Source: Amaurobius ferox
Taxonomy: Eukaryota > Arthropoda > Arachnida > Araneae > Amaurobiidae
DNA length: 64,000 nt
Reading direction: 5' to 3'
NCBI GenBank assembly: GCA_951213105.1
Contig: OX578134.1
Span: 142,956,450-143,020,449, forward strand
Made by a program: the position numbers and the translations under genes. Under the pieces are notes generated by a model, which saw only the letters and a program-made list of their open reading frames with translations, searched no databases and was not told the origin of the DNA. Positions 35,641-48,949 of the stretch are shown piece after piece (the first letter of the stretch is position 1; each line of letters opens with the position of its first letter).

Positions 35641-37441
35641 TGATAGTCAGCTAATAATGCGATAATATATCTGCCATGGCAGCAAGAAACTTGCTATAAG
35701 CCATACGCTTTGCTAATTTTTATGGGAAGTGATAATTTCAGTTCTTCCACGTGGGCGGCATAAAATTAATTTACAATTTAGCTCAGGCCACACGAAGATG
35801 CAAAGGCTAAATTAATAGACACAAGAACCCGCCTACATGTAAATTTTAGTAATGTCTGAAGAAATAGGCAAATGCATTTATCTATTACAAATTTGCTTTA
35901 CAATCTATTTTTCTTTGCATTCTTTTCTAAAATCCGTAAATTATTTTGCCACAGAACAGGTATTCTACTGTATGCCCATATTTGATATTTAAAACGTTTT
36001 ACTTGCACGTATATATCCTTGTTATATCCCACTTATAAATCATAACACGTTTTTTTTTCCCCCTGAAATACGTAATTAGCAATGACTCATCTGTTACTGT
36101 AGAGATAAACGCGTTGTTCATTAAAACAGTCTTGGAATGAATTGTTTAACTTTCATCCTCGTTATAATTAAAGGGAAGTAGGGTGTGGAAAATAAATTAG
36201 TCAAAAGTTATAAATCTCCGCAAAATTAAATCCAATATTTTTATGTAACAAATAAAAATTCATGAGAATTCAATACTTTGCTATTAATGAATATCAGCAA
36301 AAATGAAAAGAATCCACAAGTATCAACAGAAGTATCTATGCAGCGGCAATTGAATATTTTTGAACTGAATTAAAATATATATATAATTAAAACACAAATT
36401 GAATCTAGATCAGAACAGGGCAAAATACATCTAAAGTAATACAACCAAAATAAGCAAAGTTGCTAAGAGCATCATACAACGTAAAATTGATAGTATCGAC
36501 TGATTTCGAAGGCAAAAACAGCCAGCCTTCGTCAGGAGACACAAAAAGGGCAACTATCAATTGTGAATGTAAAATCCCGAAACGACTTTCACTCAGGGAA
36601 TCACCGATTTTTCTCTCACTAGTGAAGGTTGCCCTTGTGTGTTTTGATAAAAAAAGACTATTTTTGTCTTCAAAATCGGTCGATTATTTTTGTTGTACAT
36701 CCATTATTTTAATTGTAACTCTTATTGTTAATTGAAACAACCGTTTTCGAAGGAAATCTAGTCCTTTTTTATAAATATTTTAATCCAAAAAATAATTAAA
36801 ACGTAATTACAAAAAACTGGTTCGGGCAGCATTTTTCTAATATTCTACAGTCAACAAGAATTAGGAAATAATTGATGAATAAATTGATAAACTTTCAGAT
36901 TTAGTTAAGAAACTATCATTGTCTGATTCAATCTATGATAAAAAAATATACGTGTCTGGATGAATGTGGAGCAAGTGCTGGGGCTAAAGTTTGAATAGTC
37001 AGCATTATAAATCAGGATAAAAGTCAGAACTTCAAAAACTTTTACAGATATAGTTTAAAAGCAATTTGAAGTGCAATTAAATATATTGAAAGGAAGCAAC
37101 AACAGCGATTAGAACAGTGGTAAAACATTGCTGTTACAGAAAATCTTGAACATAACATCAGATAAAAGTAATCTAACTTTTTCAATAAGGTAAGTGGTAC
37201 GTAGTGTGCAGTATGATATATTACTTACGTGAAAACATTTTAAATATCTAATTTGACTGATATTTTCACTATGTTTCCCTTTTTACCCTATAGCTCTGAC
37301 ATTATAATTTGGCCTGCATTTCTTATCTTCATTCTTATGCTTAATTCCACCCACTTTCTTCCACCTCTTGTACATTTAACCAATAAACTCTGGCAATCAG
37401 GAATTCACTGCATTCGGTTAAAATGCAATAACTTTGAAATG
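35641..37441. other. Non-coding stretch with one unassigned repeat-like patch
   Basis: 36430-36640 contains paired blocks GAAGGC...GCCTTCGTCAGG around a spacer and GTTGCCCTT-type ends, suggesting a small degraded element. The remainder is AT-rich with nothing recognised. Confidence 0.4.
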
Positions 37442-38021
37442 TAACCCTTTCGCGACGGTGGAATTAGCCATTTGTACGCTACTAATGTGTGTCGTCATGC
37501 CATTAGTGCACACACACCATACACGTTAATCACTTTACTTTTAACTGTGATACTCAACAAAAAGGTAGAAAACAAATACACTTTACTCGTGTCCAGAACT
37601 TTTTCTTGTGCGCTAGTTAAATGCGTGGTGTCCAATTCGCGTATCGTTACTGCAATTGCCGTTAGCTACTTCGACGCATTTAGTGGATACAGGATATAAT
37701 CTGCGCTAGATATGGTGAAGCGTTAAGTGGATGCCGGATATAGTCCGTGTTAGCCAGGGTGAAGTGTTTGGTGGATGCCGGATATAGCTGGCGCTAGCCA
37801 GGTTGAAGAATTTAGTTCATGCCGGATATAGCCCGTGTTAGCCGGTGTAAAGTGTTTGGTGGATGCCGGATATAGCTGGCGCTAGCCAGGTTGAAGCATT
37901 TAGTTCATGCCGGCGCTAGCCAAGGGGAAGCATTTAGTAGATGCAGGACATAGCCGGCGCTAACCAGAGTGATTTATTTAGTGGACGTCGGATATAACCG
38001 GCGCCAGTCGTGAAAGGGTTA
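37442..38021. mobile_element. Inverted-repeat-bounded element filled with 44-bp repeats
   Basis: The termini TAACCCTTTCGCGAC (37442-37456) and GTCGTGAAAGGGTTA (38007-38021) are inverse of each other with one mismatch. About 230 bp of unique interior is followed by eight tandem units reaching almost to the right terminus. It is non-coding; the ORF 37472-37699 has no domain. The layout is that of a MITE with an internal satellite. Confidence 0.8.
37676..38006 (+). repeat. 44-bp tandem array (8 units)
   Basis: GGATATA recurs at 37692, 37736, 37780, 37824, 37868, then as GGACATA at 37946, and at 37990. Each step is exactly 44 bp, except that one unit near 37911 has lost 10 bp including the marker. 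The conserved unit core is GATGCCGGATATAGC...GCGCTAGCC. Confidence 0.95.
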
Positions 38022-40140
38022 AAGTTTTTTTTTATTTCACACAAAAAGTATTTTGATCTTACTAATTCATAAAATAGTATATGTGGAAATATTTTACAGT
38101 CATATCAAATACCCAAATCATTATAATTTTAAGACTGCAGTATCAGAGCTATTTAATGTTCACAAGATACCAATACATATAAAAAATAGATAAAAAGCTA
38201 AAAATCATTTTTACTTTAATATTCACTTGTAAAAAAAAGAGTTGATACCTGATGCCACGTGGCTCTTAAAAGATAAGCAGAAAATCTAAAGACGGTAATC
38301 CTCTTTTCTCAGTTTTTCAGCATCTGGTTTTAATATTTTTTTTTTAATTTTTTTGTACTGAGTATAAAATATAAACTTTTGAAGTATGGCATGAAATATA
38401 TTTTCGACTTAATCTGATACTGTGATTTATCAAGTCAGTATCAGTATTAATAAATTGCTGATTTATCAAGTGGACATTACGATCTTCGTGAAGTTCGCGA
38501 TACAGACTTTAAAAGAGTAATGCATCTGCAGTAGCATAATATGAAATTGGAAAAATCCATTTTATGTACCCTTCGCATGTTGTCTTATTTTATATTAACT
38601 TTCTGAAATTTGTACTTACAGCGTAAAATCAGTGTATCGTGGGTTGGCTTGTCAAGCTACTATAGATTTCGGAAAATCGTTAGCTAATATAGGGATGTCA
38701 TAATAACCTATATGATATGATTGCCGTCATATATATTAAGCAATGATTTTACTGTAAACTGACAACCTATCAGATCTTCGGTTTCAGTAACCATCACAGA
38801 GCTGACTTGATAAGCGTGCGGATTCTATTTGGGAAGGAAACAAAGTTTCGGCGTTCTTGAAGAGATCCCAGCTGCCCAGAGCGTAGATGGGTGTTCGGCT
38901 CGACAGTGCGACTCGCGTTCGTCCTGATTGTAATATACTGTTTTGATCGTGAATATATGATTCATAATATTTTAACTATCATTTTTTAAGTTTTATCATT
39001 GTTTTAGATATAAAAGTTTCTGATTATGAACTGTTAACTTTCATAATTAAACTTACGAATATATAAATAATGCCCTATATGCAAGTTACAATTTTCATAC
39101 ATCACGAACTTTTAAACTCAATATACTGCGATGTACGAATACTGTATAAAGAAATGCAATTATTGCTTAGATAAGACTGATAAACACCATATATCTTTAT
39201 TCTACTAAATGAAAATAGAAAAATGACTCTTTTAGTACTTTTTGCACCATCTGATAACTATTTAGTGCTTATCAATAATGGTTTCCAACAGGCGGCTTTT
39301 TAGTAATTAACGTTTTTTGTGGTATTCAAAAACAAAACATTTTAGAATATACAATATGTTACATATACGTATGTAGGTTGTATACAGACTTAAAATGAAA
39401 TTGCGAATTTCTGGCTTGAAAACTGTCTTGTTACAACACAGAAATTCTCGTTTAGAATTACGTTTTCTATACATAGTGTCTACTTCAACTTGTTTAAACT
39501 TAACAAATTGAAACTTGAATAAATAAATATCTAAAGATCATTTTAAATTCATCTGAAATATATGCTCTGAAGCATCCGCTAAATGTATATTTTGCTTGTG
39601 TCCTTGCAAAAATCAAAATAATTCCCGATGTCATTCGAAAACTGAAGATTGGAATTTCTAACTTCCTGAAACAAATTAAAAAGATCCACTTTGCCAAGTT
39701 TTCGCACGTGCAATGACATATTAAATGCATGCGTCGACTCTTAACAAGCATCAAGCAGACGCTTCGGAAATGTTTTTCTCATTCTTCTGATTTCAATAAT
39801 TTATTTACCGGTCACGTTGGAGAAAGCTGCTTATAGCTGGATGAGATAAATCATGTGATTAAAAGATATTCTAAAATAGGGTGCTTAAATTTGAACTCAG
39901 GAAGTCTAGACATGTCCCGATTTAATGTTACGTCCTGAAGAACGTAATATTGAGCAAGTTTTTCCAAGGAAAAATGTTAGTTTCACACGCTTTTTAATTT
40001 AAGTACGAAGCTAATATGAGACTTATTAGTCGACTTTTGCAGTGCCAGTATGATGTATTTTAAAGTATGTTTGTATATTAAATATTTAGATCAAACTAAA
40101 TTTGAAATAATTTGATAATATGAAAACTGCATTACCAACA
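38022..40140. other. Non-coding stretch
   Basis: AT-rich. A GC-richer patch at 38820-38930 has no recognisable domain. No exon was found. Confidence 0.5.
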
Positions 40141-40760
40141 GCATAAGCTAAATAGTTATGTTATGTTAAATATATGAATATTCTTGCGAACGCGTGAATT
40201 TCCCTTTCATCTCGAGTCTATTTTCCCCTTCCTTATTTTACTTTCGTCTGCTGCGAAGATTGGCGGAGAAAACACTCGACGGGCGTTTCGATGGCGTGAC
40301 CATGACGTGTTTTTCTTGTCTGCCATGATTTCCATGTCGAAGAAGGATTGCCAGATTTGACGATTTATCGCCAATTTGGCAATATTTGGCGACTTCTCAA
40401 ACCTTCCAGTAACATCTCTAAATAACGATTATTCTACATGATAGGAGAGTTTTCCAAAAACTTCTATAGAGAGACTATAAAAAGACTCATCACTCCGTTG
40501 GAGTTCAGTTGACAAATTACGAGCTACAGTGAACTGTGACTTTTGTGAATGTATTGAGAATAGTAGCAGTTGTTTTCTGAAATTATTTTCGTCAGTATTT
40601 CGAGAATAATATCGTTTATTTTGTGTAATTGGTGGAATATGTAAGTGCAGTTTGATTGCATATTGTTCTTGTTTACTTTGTGTTTTTGAATAAACGTGTT
40701 TAGTTATCCAGAAATTAGGACTCATTCTTGTGTTCTGCGTACACACCCATGATTCCACAG
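40141..40760 (+). mobile_element. Candidate solo LTR
   Basis: It has the promoter-like layout of an LTR: CTATAAAAAGACTC (40474-40487) as TATA box, a following GTTGGAGTTCAGTTGAC, and polyadenylation signal AATAAA (40690-40695). It ends near CACAGGATACAGTTGGAACA. No gag/pol lies beside it. I could not fix TG...CA ends or a target duplication. Confidence 0.4.
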
Positions 40761-41282
40761 GATACAGTTGGAACAATATTTACCATTTACTTAACATTTT
40801 GTTTTTATGTGGCACAATGTCATTAATCTATGCAATGTAATACCGTTTTCGTATTGTTCACAATGTACATATCATTGTCGATATGCCCATCTTATGAGCT
40901 TGAAAGTGATAAATAAATCAGTTATGTTTGTGTATATAGTTACAGATTCCTTTATACATTTGTGCTTTGCAATCGATAGGAAGTCAGACTAAGCAATTTC
41001 TATCGTTTATTACTTAGCTTCTGCCATCTATTTGATTGTTTAAAAGTATGTGTCTGATGTCTGTTCATACACACTTTTAATTTAAGGTGCCCCCGATACG
41101 TTGAAAACATGCAACACTGTCTGTAGGAGTGCATTTGTTTCGTCGTTTCAGTAACTTAGAAAAGCAACACACTGATAAATCAAGACAAAGAGCTCGACCT
41201 GGTTACAACTTGGTATTTTCATATACTAACTTTCATATACTACTTGGTATCCATATACTAAGAAATAATACAGTGTTGTTGT
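40761..41282. other. Non-coding stretch
   Basis: Nothing recognised. Confidence 0.45.
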
Positions 41283-41440
41283 TGAGACACAGACCGTCTG
41301 ACCTACCAGAAAGGTGTAAGGTAAAAATTATACAGTGTGAAGTTGATGTATACACGAGATCGGGCCTATCCTCCCTACAGTCTAATCCCCATCCCAGTTC
41401 GTATGCCTTGCCAGTCCTCATGTCCATTGGATAGTTTTGA
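41283..41440 (-). mobile_element. SINE family B, partial copy
   Basis: GTCTGACCTACCAGAAAGGT matches the inverse of the 3' end of family B at 27700-27748. The rest diverges. Confidence 0.4.
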
Positions 41441-41984
41441 GGCGGCCAGGACAAGTTCTACGTTTCGAAATGTATAAATATTAATTTCGGCAATGTGTAT
41501 AGGAAAGCTTAAAAATGCATGATTACATAATTTTGGACACGCATATGGTACGATCTTATTTGTTTATAAATATAAAGAGATTCTGTCTCGGGTCTTAGAT
41601 TTTAAAATGCCTTCAAGCTCGAGACGGGTTAGGACTATTGCTTTGCTGTACCAGAAATAAGAGACTTCGGTTCACACAGTACTCTAGTTGGAACCAACTA
41701 TCTAGACTGTTGCTATAATAGTTGGTTATCTATCTAAGGTACTTGAACGCACTGATCAGTATGTGCCTCCTGCTATATTTGTGTATTTGGTCCGCACTCT
41801 ACGTCAGATTGTTGTGTGAATGTGATATTTCTGATCTAGATAGGTGGACTACGATACAGTTGCATACCCCTACTTTGCGTTTGTCTACTGCTTCCCTAGT
41901 ATATGGCTGACCTAAACATCATTGTTCAATGAAGATTGATATATATTATTAGATGTCTAGTAAGATAATGACTATTAATGTTTT
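41441..41984. other. Non-coding stretch
   Basis: Nothing recognised. Confidence 0.45.
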
Positions 41985-42232
41985 CCGATCCGGTGGTCGA
42001 GCGGTCAGAGGCATGCGTTTCCGTCTCATCGCTGGATTATCGGGTTGTGGGTTCGAATCCCGCCAGCGGGCATGGATATTGTGTAGTTCAGGCAAAGTCA
42101 GACTTCTCCTCTTAGGGAGCCTCAATAAAAGTAAAGCTGCATATTATCCCCTTCGCCTTGGGACCAGGGTTCTAGGGATGTGTTGGTAGGCGCTCCTCAC
42201 CACGAGGGATAAGTCGCAGCAACAACAACATT
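41985..42232 (+). mobile_element. tRNA-derived SINE, family C (Leu/Ser-type head)
   Basis: The head contains GGTGGTCGAGCGGTCAGAGG (box A of class II tRNAs with a long variable arm) and a perfect box B GGTTCGAATCC at 42051-42061. The body has CCTCAATAAAAGTAAAGCTG and GGTAGGCGCTCCTCACCACG, with an (ACA)n tail (42221-42231). It is distinct from families A and B. It is not a functional tRNA gene: the acceptor stem does not close and a body follows. Confidence 0.8.
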
Positions 42233-43961
42233 AATGTTGCAAAACTTTATGGAGACTGACAAAATCACCCCAACCACTCAGCTGGCATCAAATTTCATTG
42301 TCAGTCTCTATAGAAGTTGACAAGATTTTGGCGCATAAAAGTCATTTTGCTGTCATTGCAGATATCGGCTATTTCATACTTCAGAATGCATAAAAAGAGT
42401 GAAAATGGTCCATGGATGCTGTCAATGGGAGTTCAATGCCAGAAATGTATTTTTCAATAAGCAGATACGATTTTAAGGATGTTCTATTTAAATTTTCAGA
42501 AACATCATTTACAATATTCTTATTTATTTTAGAGCTTAGTGTGAAAAAATGTTAACGTAGGAATCATCTAGCATATTTTATTTGGTTAGTTCTGAAAAAG
42601 CGTGCCATATATTTTGTATGTTATATCTAATTTATATATTTCTTATCACCATGAATGTTAAAATCCCCTGAGATGAAAAGGCAGAATGTCATGATGTATA
42701 GTTTCGTGTTTAAATATTTGTTATGGAACAAAATAAATGGCGATGGGGTTTGAGATAAGAGAACAGTTTAAAAATTCCATCTCATGAATACAGCAAAACA
42801 AAAACGCGAGACTTTTTATTTACAACAAAAAAGCATGTATGCGTATGTAAAAAATATGTAAATGTAAACCCATTTCAGGATTGTTATTTAAATATTAACG
42901 AATAGGACCTGTGCTATTTGTTAAAAGTACTAATAGTATTTAAAGGAGCTTTAAGTTGCAAAGTCCCCACTCTTGCTATATTATGTTCTTTTATGATACT
43001 GGAGACTGTAAACATAGATTTTTGGAAAATATATTGCGAGGTCAAAGTGGATCGTTTTATATACAATGTTCTTAATATCCTTATTGTTTCTTTTCAAGTT
43101 TCTTTATACAGTGAGAAATGAGAATCAATCAACTATTTTAGATTTATTTTTACTTTCTCATATGTAGTATTAAAGACATATTGTTTTCACGCAAATTTTC
43201 GATTTCGAGATTTTGATGTTAATATATGTTTTAGTACTTCCTGAACACGTTTCGATTAGTTTTGGAGAGATATGCAACTGTCTGTCTGTCTGTGATCAAT
43301 TTCTTGTGTTTACGATAACTGCCACAAATGTGAATAAATTTTCATGAGACTTTATTTTTGACTTTATTATCTATCGTAAAATCTAGAAGTAGATACCCTT
43401 TTTAAAAAATCGAGTGAATCTTAGAAATTTATTTGAACCTTTATATTTTTTTAACATGGCAGTACAGGACAAAATTTGACATAATCATGCGTAAAAAGGG
43501 CTATCTATGGATGAATGATCACGAAACTTAATAGTTCCAATCTTTGCTGTAAAAAAATAGCCACGATATAAGTTTTGTGTTCATGGCGTCATTTGCCTCC
43601 CTTGTGTGTGTGTGGGGGGGGGGGAATTACCCCAGGGTAACATTTTCAAGTATAGTATCAATTGAAAGACCTTTTGAAGTCCTTTAAAGTGAAGGGTAAC
43701 AAGCTATTATTGTAATTGTTTGACGTAGGAATACAGATTTTTCAACATTGTTCTTGTAAAATTTGAAAAGTAAAAAATCCACAAGCTACTTAAAAATGTA
43801 TTATGGTATGAGAAAGTCGAGTTTAGCCACACGTTAGATAATTCTGATTTAATATTATAATTTTTTTAATTCTATTTTTTGAATTCTCGAAATTATATTT
43901 CGAATGCACCCGATTCTGTTTGTTGCCAAGTATTTGGGAGTCTGTCCCATTACTTTAAAAA
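42233..43961. other. Non-coding stretch
   Basis: It has a G run at 43612-43623 after (GT)n and a short (CTGT)3 at 43281-43292, the latter possibly a remnant of a hairpin/CTGT element. Nothing else is recognised. Confidence 0.45.
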
Positions 43962-44880
43962 AAATCTGATGTGAGCAACACATGACTTTCCTTATATAAT
44001 GCAATGAATTTACTACTTTTACAATGAAAAAATAGGTTTTTCTTATAGTAGATATTTATATTCTTTCCAAGATATTAAAGTTTCGTCAATTAATCGTCAT
44101 TTTCATTGATTTAGTGTCATTTTTATTCTTTTGGCGATATTTTCGTTAATTTGGCATAACATTTAAAAAATTCGCCAAGTTGGGGACATCCTGCCAAAAT
44201 CCGCGCCAAAATCTCGCCAAGCGTTATGGACGGAGAAATAAGTTATTCTTATAGCAGATAAATAACTATTGGCGTTCAAATACAAAAGTATTACTCAAAG
44301 TATCTTTTCAGTGAATGGAACGAGCTAGATCCACAAGAATGATGCCACCAAATTTATGGCATGATATTACATATGAAAAGTGAACATGTTTCTCAATAGG
44401 AAATATTTTTTTTTATTTTATGACTTTTTGATATATTTTTTTAAAATGTGCAATATCTCAAGAACGGTTCATGTTAGCGTTTTAAAATTTATGTCAATCG
44501 TTTTCTACTGAAAAATTACATAAGAAATGTTTATTTACGTAACTTTATTAGAGGTTTTGAATTTTTGACGAATTTTTCAAAATTTCACTCGAAAATTTAG
44601 GGGAGTTCTGAACATTCGATTGCGTATAAAAACAATAAGCTTCCAGTGTTTACGGGTTGTGATTTTTGTACCAAATTCCGTTCGAATCGGTCCATTCGTT
44701 CGTCAGTTATCGTCTCCACAGTTCCACTGATACACACACACACACACATCACTTAAAAAATGTTCGATTCGTGATCAGGGATGCTTGAAACGTGCTCTCC
44801 CGTCGAAAACTCGAATTCGAATTTTCGACCTCGTCACAATACTTTCCTTATACATTATTGTATATAAGGAATGTAAAAAT
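43962..44880 (-). mobile_element. Hairpin/GT-repeat element, family 3, copy 1
   Basis: On the minus strand it opens with a hairpin (ACTTTCC/TTATACA... pairing across CAATAATG near 44845-44875). It has a (GT)n tract (44731-44748) and closes with CTTTCCTTATATAATGCAATG at its plus-strand start. It is collinear with 55363-56285. It shares with family 2 the closing block GGAAAGTCATGTGTTGCTCA. No coding capacity. Confidence 0.75.
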
Positions 44881-45386
44881 GCGTTTCATGAAATGTATCT
44901 AACTGTTTTGAAGAATGAAATATTTAACTTAACAGCGCCTATAATCATTATAAATAAAAACATTAAATATCCAAATTAGAATCCGCTCATTTAGTCCGAT
45001 GTGTCATTTGAATGCATGTCCCTATTGTTATTTATGTCACATTAAATGTACTGCCTATGTGCAATAGTTAAATCAAATTTTTGCATCACCTTTCACATCT
45101 GCAACTTTTCGAGATTCATTCAGAATGTGAAGAATCTACTGCCCTACCGCCACGAGAAAGTCCCCAGACAGCAGACGTTTTGGTGGCGGTCGCTATGGAA
45201 ACAGGTTATTCCACTGCATTTTAGGTGTGACGGAAAGCGCTTTTTTCGATTTGGCGCAGATAGAACCGACGAAAGTCGCCGCATTTCGCTTTGCACTGGG
45301 GTCAATACTAGGCGCTCGCATTTTGTGATTTTTAAAGCTGTGAAGTAACTTGTACTGTGTTGAACACTTTGTTTATTTTGTCTAGT
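44881..45386. other. Possible 5' flank of the IS630-type relic
   Basis: 45140-45320 is GC-richer (CGCCACGAGAAAGTCCCCAG) and may be the non-coding 5' end of the following element. No inverted repeat was confirmed. Confidence 0.35.
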
Positions 45387-45836
45387 TGAAAAATGACTAC
45401 ATTTAAAAGTGGAAAGACTTTGCATTCGCAAGCATGGGCAATAGTCCACAATCTTATGGCATTTTTTGAAGAAGAAAAACCGCAAATTCTCTAAAAATAC
45501 CAATTTCAAATGCAATGAAGAGAACTGTGGAAGCGATAGAGGTTTCAGCGTCATCAGTTAAAAAGATAAAACGTGAGGGGGAAATCGCTTAATGACACTG
45601 AGATAAGTATTTTATCTATTTGAACAATTTACAATTATTGCTTAAAGAAACTATTTTAAAAGTAACACAAAATGAATGGAAAAAACACTGTGAACACATT
45701 GAAAAAATAGAGAATATTTATTGGAAGAAAGATGGACCGATAGAAGATATTGTGAAGAAATTAGTGAGATATCTGTCTGATAGCGATTCAGACTCATTCA
45801 GACTACTCTTCAAGTAAAAACATTTTAAGTGATTCG
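45387..45836 (+). pseudogene. IS630/Tc1-type DDE transposase, internal-deletion relic
   Basis: The N-terminal part starts at ATG 45393: MTTFKSGKTLHSQAWAIVHN, LMAFFEEEKPQ, followed after frameshifts by VSASSVKKIKREG. This is the helix-turn-helix region of spider/insect DDE endonuclease-type transposases. From 45620 the frame reads VTQNEWKKHCEHIEKIENIY, WKKDGPIEDIV and an acidic DSDSDS end, matching the C-terminal tail of the same family. The whole catalytic DDE core between them is missing. It is therefore a non-autonomous deletion derivative. Confidence 0.6.
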
Positions 45837-47227
45837 GACATAGTAGATAATAGTTATTCCAATGAGGGTGAATTTTATAATTGATTGAAAAATATGAAAA
45901 GAATGAATATATTGAATGAATAATATAATGAATAAGTCATAATTTTGCTTATTTATCATTTATTTTTTCCTTTATGCTGGCTAATAATTGTGTAACTTGC
46001 TGATTGAAAACTGTAATAATTTTCATTTAATTCGAAATTTAGTTTTAAACAAAATGATATAAATTCTAGTTTTAAATTGTAAGCTTTTCTCTCCCAAAAT
46101 TGCCCGAACCTAAAAGAAAATATCTAAAACTACTTTGTTCTAATAGATTGACGGCTTCCCGTAGCCGCTGTCGCCTATAATAACAAATTATTTTCTGAGT
46201 ATAGATGACGAGGAATTTTTAAGTTTATTTATAATTTAATGTCATTTAATACGAAAAATTTTGTTTAACTATCGGATAAAAAACAACTACTATTTTCTTT
46301 TAGTACATCATGATAAACGAACCGGATTCTCCGCTTAACGAAGTGCTCTTGATTTGCCAACTGTTGCAGTCGATTTTAAACCTTTCTCCCTCCTTTCTTC
46401 GACTCGTCTACTTGCGGCAACCCTGTTCAGAGACTTTTCGTGGCAGTAGGACAGTAGTCTTACCTTCGAATATAAAATGTGGATAATTATGTTGTTACGG
46501 TGATGATTTCCATTGACTGCATCAAGAGTACAATTCCAAACTCAACAAAATATTAGACTACACCTTTTTGAATTTGTTCAATGCGATACAGCAAAACACA
46601 TGCATATGCAGTCCAATAAAATCTGGCGAAACATTTTTCCACTCCCGCCTATGTATTAAATTGAAACACTATTAATATGTTAAAACACTGAAATTGTATG
46701 GAAAATACTCCCATTGCAGAGAAAAGTATCCATGCACCAGTTTCGCACCGTTTATTATGTGCGGATCAGCATGCAATAACCGTTAATTACAATGGTAGCA
46801 AGTAATCTTGTATTTGCAGCAATTTTGCGAACTTCAAAGGGAACTAACAATTTCAGTTCTTTCACTTAGCAGATATAAAAGTGTTTCATAATTTAGTTCG
46901 GGCTATTGTATACATGACTGCATGATTGTAAAAATAAAATGATATTGACATAACCCTTAAAGGGAAACGCGTCCATTTATGTTAGTTCAGGCCTGTAGGC
47001 GTCCTATATAAATTTATCTTACGGGAAAATTCGTACGAAGGTACGTTATAGCGAAGTTATGGAACGTTGTAGTCATCTATTCCTTGACGATAATCCATAC
47101 ATTAGCCATGCCGGTCAACCCTTAACTCAAGCCATCTATTTACTCAAGTCGTTCTTTGACTTAAGTCAAGTATATTGAAAAGCTTTTAACAATTTTTATT
47201 CGCTATATTTCTTATATGCATGATTAT
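45837..47227. other. Non-coding stretch
   Basis: The rest of the relic's 3' end may extend to about 46190. Nothing else is recognised. Confidence 0.45.
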
Positions 47228-47640
47228 AACAAGAAAGATCAATCATGCATAAGCATAGATTATGAAACACTTTCCAACTGAAATGCAATTTCATTTAAAA
47301 ATTTCTACAATGTGATACATTCACTGGTGATATCTTTTACATTATCACAGTACTACAGTAATTTATTATACTTAAATATTTAAAACTGTATCGAAATATA
47401 AATCATCTGATTCTCTATGCAAAATCAATGAATATTTCATTCATATAACTTGTATACCAGACTCCAGAGCTAAATAATTTTGTGTGAAAAAATTCAGCAA
47501 TTCTTATGTAACTTACCTTACAATCGCTTGAGATATTTGCATTCTGCATATGTTAAAATTAGGCTTCGTTGAAGAAATAATAAAAGTTTAGGGATCATTA
47601 AAAATCACAACTATTGTAATTGCATACGCGCGGAATTTAG
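47228..47640 (-). mobile_element. Hairpin/CTGT element, family 1, copy f (first part)
   Basis: It starts AACAAGAAAGATCAATCATG and is collinear with other copies for about 410 bp, then stops abruptly where the family 2 element begins. The remaining part lies at 48950-49332. Confidence 0.75.
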
Positions 47641-48555
47641 ATACACAGATGATACACAGATAATATTTGTGTGTAAGTGTGTGTGTGCGTATGTATTCAA
47701 AGTATTGGAATCGTGCCGAAGATCGGAACTCGCGTTTTCGAAGGATCTACACGTTTTGGGACTTCAGAAAAAACTTCACGAAAAAACTATTTTTAGGAAG
47801 ACGTCTGTGTGTGTAAGTATCTGTGTATGTTTACTGTGTGTATCTGTGTATGTTTATGTGCGTCTGTGAGGATATTACATCCACTCTAATTGAAAAACTA
47901 ATGGACCGAATTTCATAACATTTGGTAGGTATGGTTTTTGTGGGAAATCCTGATGTTCATCAGATTATAGTACGATTCGTAATAAAAGAATCTGCCTTCT
48001 TTCCGAAATGCCGACAGAAATTGCCTTTATCCACTCTAGCTGAAAACTAATGGAACAAATTTAACAAAATTTGGTTATGATATTTCAATAACCTACAAGT
48101 GATTTATATACCAAATTTAAAAGAATTTGGTATATAAATAATTTGTAGGTTATTCTAGTACGATTCGGGAAAAAGGAATGGGTTATTTTTGCGGAATGAC
48201 CCGCAAAAATCGCTAAATATAAAAATAAAAGACTACGTGTGCTCAATTGTATCAATTAAATTCCTACTTTATACGTGATTTTTGCCAACAAAAAGAATAA
48301 GACTAACCCCATTACGCTAGGACTGGCCGTTCTTGAGATATTCTAGTTTTTTCGCGTTTTCGCTACGCCACCTTTGACAATAAGTCCAGCTATCAAATGA
48401 GAACCAAATTTAAGTTTAACGTGTAAATTCAATGTTATTTAAAATACTTATGTTTGTTATTTTGTGCAGATAAACTCAAATTATTATTGAAGAAATAAAG
48501 AGAACGTGAATATGAGTCAGCAGGGAAAGACATGTGCTGCCCACATCAGAATTTT
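47641..48555 (+). mobile_element. Hairpin/microsatellite element, family 2, copy C (nested)
   Basis: It has a GT-rich tract, then TATTGGAATCGTGCCGAAGA, a second GT tract, the TGGACCGAATTTCA subrepeats and the closing GGAAAGACATGTGCTGCCCA. The opening hairpin is lost or replaced by (GT)n. It sits between the two halves of family 1 copy f. Confidence 0.7.
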
Positions 48556-48949
48556 TAACAATATTACAACAATGATTTATAGAAGTGAACGGGGATTATT
48601 TACAGACCATTTCGAAGAAAAAATGTATGATCTATATTTAAAGATCCACCAAATGTTTGTAGAATAAAATGTTCAACAGATTTAAGCTGTGTACCAAATT
48701 TTAACTCTCTAGGACGTAGGAAAGTGCATTAAAAATGCCATCAAATAAGTATATCATGAAGAGTCATATAAAATTATAACAAAAATTGAAAAATTGTTAT
48801 CTACCAAATTTATTTTAAAATGTGAAGCCTCTCTCATATACAAAATGATGAAACTCTTGGAAAGATATTTATTATATAATATATCTCTTTTTTCTTTTTG
48901 GAGGATATTCCAAAAATCAGAATTTAATTGAATTTGTTTTTCCCTATAT
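48556..48949. other. Unassigned sequence inside the nested cluster
   Basis: About 390 bp of AT-rich sequence between family 2 copy C and the rest of family 1 copy f. It matches neither by eye. Confidence 0.4.

Noticed and set aside
36490..36545. Hammerhead-like string CTGACGA...GAAA on the minus strand
   Set aside because: Stem II can form, but no stem I complement flanks the core, and stem III is only plausible with a loop. It is more likely part of a degraded repeat.
42000..42068. Leu/Ser-like tRNA gene
   Set aside because: Box A and box B are good, but the acceptor stem does not close, and a SINE body with an ACA tail follows.
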